NCBI GenBank assembly: GCA_937874455.1
Contig: CALNBE010000209.1
Coordinates: forward strand, 1 to 13,008
DNA: 13,008 nucleotides
Direction: 5' to 3'
Source: an uncultured Opitutia bacterium
GTDB lineage: Bacteria > Verrucomicrobiota > Verrucomicrobiia > Opitutales > UBA953
Shown: one piece after another, positions 12,851 through 13,008 of the stretch
How positions within the stretch are numbered: position 1 is the stretch's first letter
How the letters are laid out: every line of letters starts with the position of its first letter
Position numbers and translations under genes: made by a program
The notes under the pieces: model-generated
What the model was told of the DNA's origin: nothing
The model's database searches: none
The model's input: the letters and a program-made list of their open reading frames with translations, nothing else

Positions 12851-13008
12851 TTTCCGCCGCGACACAATGGCGGGGCCGCCAACAAATCCCGCAGTGGCAG
12901 ACAGACAAAGGCCCGCTCCGCGAAACGGGGATGCGGGAGCACCAGCCGTTCGGTCACCCGGGTCTCGTTCTCATAGATCCTTTCGAGCTCCGCGAGCAGC
13001 CCGGTGTT
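12751..13008 (-). CDS. folK: C-terminal part of 2-amino-4-hydroxy-6-hydroxymethyldihydropteridine pyrophosphokinase
   Basis: Folate-pathway kinase that transfers pyrophosphate from ATP to the pterin. Only the last 85 residues are in the window; the gene continues off the right edge. The stretch VTERLVLPHPRFAERAFVCLPLRDLL matches the family's C-terminal signature (acidic segment, LPHPR, ERAFVLxPL). The remaining 45 or so residues, ending HYLPRISNPPC, match nothing I recognise and are longer than usual. The stop lies inside the comEC frame, so either the genes overlap, comEC starts later, or the folK tail has been altered. folK to comEC order suggests co-transcription. Confidence 0.75.
   Translation of the reverse strand, partial: NTGLLAELERIYENETRVTERLVLPHPRFAERAFVCLPLRDLLAAPPLCRGGKWEFLRVLVAKKSFMTGFRKWPHYLPRISNPPC

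Noticed and set aside
1..13008. CRISPR arrays, insertion sequences, integrase or phage genes, defence genes
   Set aside because: No regularly spaced repeats, transposase-like frames or terminal repeats were seen, and nearly all DNA is accounted for by housekeeping genes.

Overview
The window is a compact, GC-rich stretch of bacterial chromosome made up almost entirely of housekeeping genes. I see no tRNA or rRNA gene, insertion sequence, prophage, CRISPR array, integrase or defence gene. The organism cannot be named from sequence alone. High GC, weak or absent Shine-Dalgarno sites before many starts, a RibB carrying a decayed GTP cyclohydrolase II domain, and the protein styles together make a Verrucomicrobiota-like bacterium (Opitutae side) my best guess, at low confidence.

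Layout, left to right. The 5' portion of serS (seryl-tRNA synthetase) runs leftward off the left edge, with only the last few codons missing. Divergent from it, after a 229-bp intergenic region, is typA/bipA (ribosome-associated GTPase). A strong intrinsic terminator follows, then a small lipoprotein gene. hpt (hypoxanthine phosphoribosyltransferase) converges on the lipoprotein gene, and nadE (glutamine-dependent NAD+ synthetase) diverges from hpt. nadE then converges on ftsY across a 24-bp gap that holds an inverted repeat.

The right half is one co-directional leftward run read in the order folK (partial), comEC, ald, ribB/ribBA-like, a 42-aa lipoprotein, ribH, nusB, ftsY. Gaps are mostly 9 to 25 bp, with about 100 bp between ald and ribBA and 81 bp between the small lipoprotein and ribH. 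The core ribBA-lipoprotein-ribH-nusB-ftsY block joins riboflavin synthesis (RibB makes the four-carbon unit, RibH condenses it), transcription antitermination and membrane targeting. A hairpin, a 13-bp palindrome and a consensus -35 hexamer before ribBA suggest that the rib block may have its own control point.

No clear new system is present. The points that deserve a second look are: a GTP cyclohydrolase II domain lacking its zinc cysteines and catalytic arginine region; a lumazine synthase with a long acidic C-terminal tail and a changed phosphate-site residue; an FtsY with an altered DATTGQN motif; a ComEC with no metallo-beta-lactamase domain; and several inverted or direct repeats at gene boundaries.
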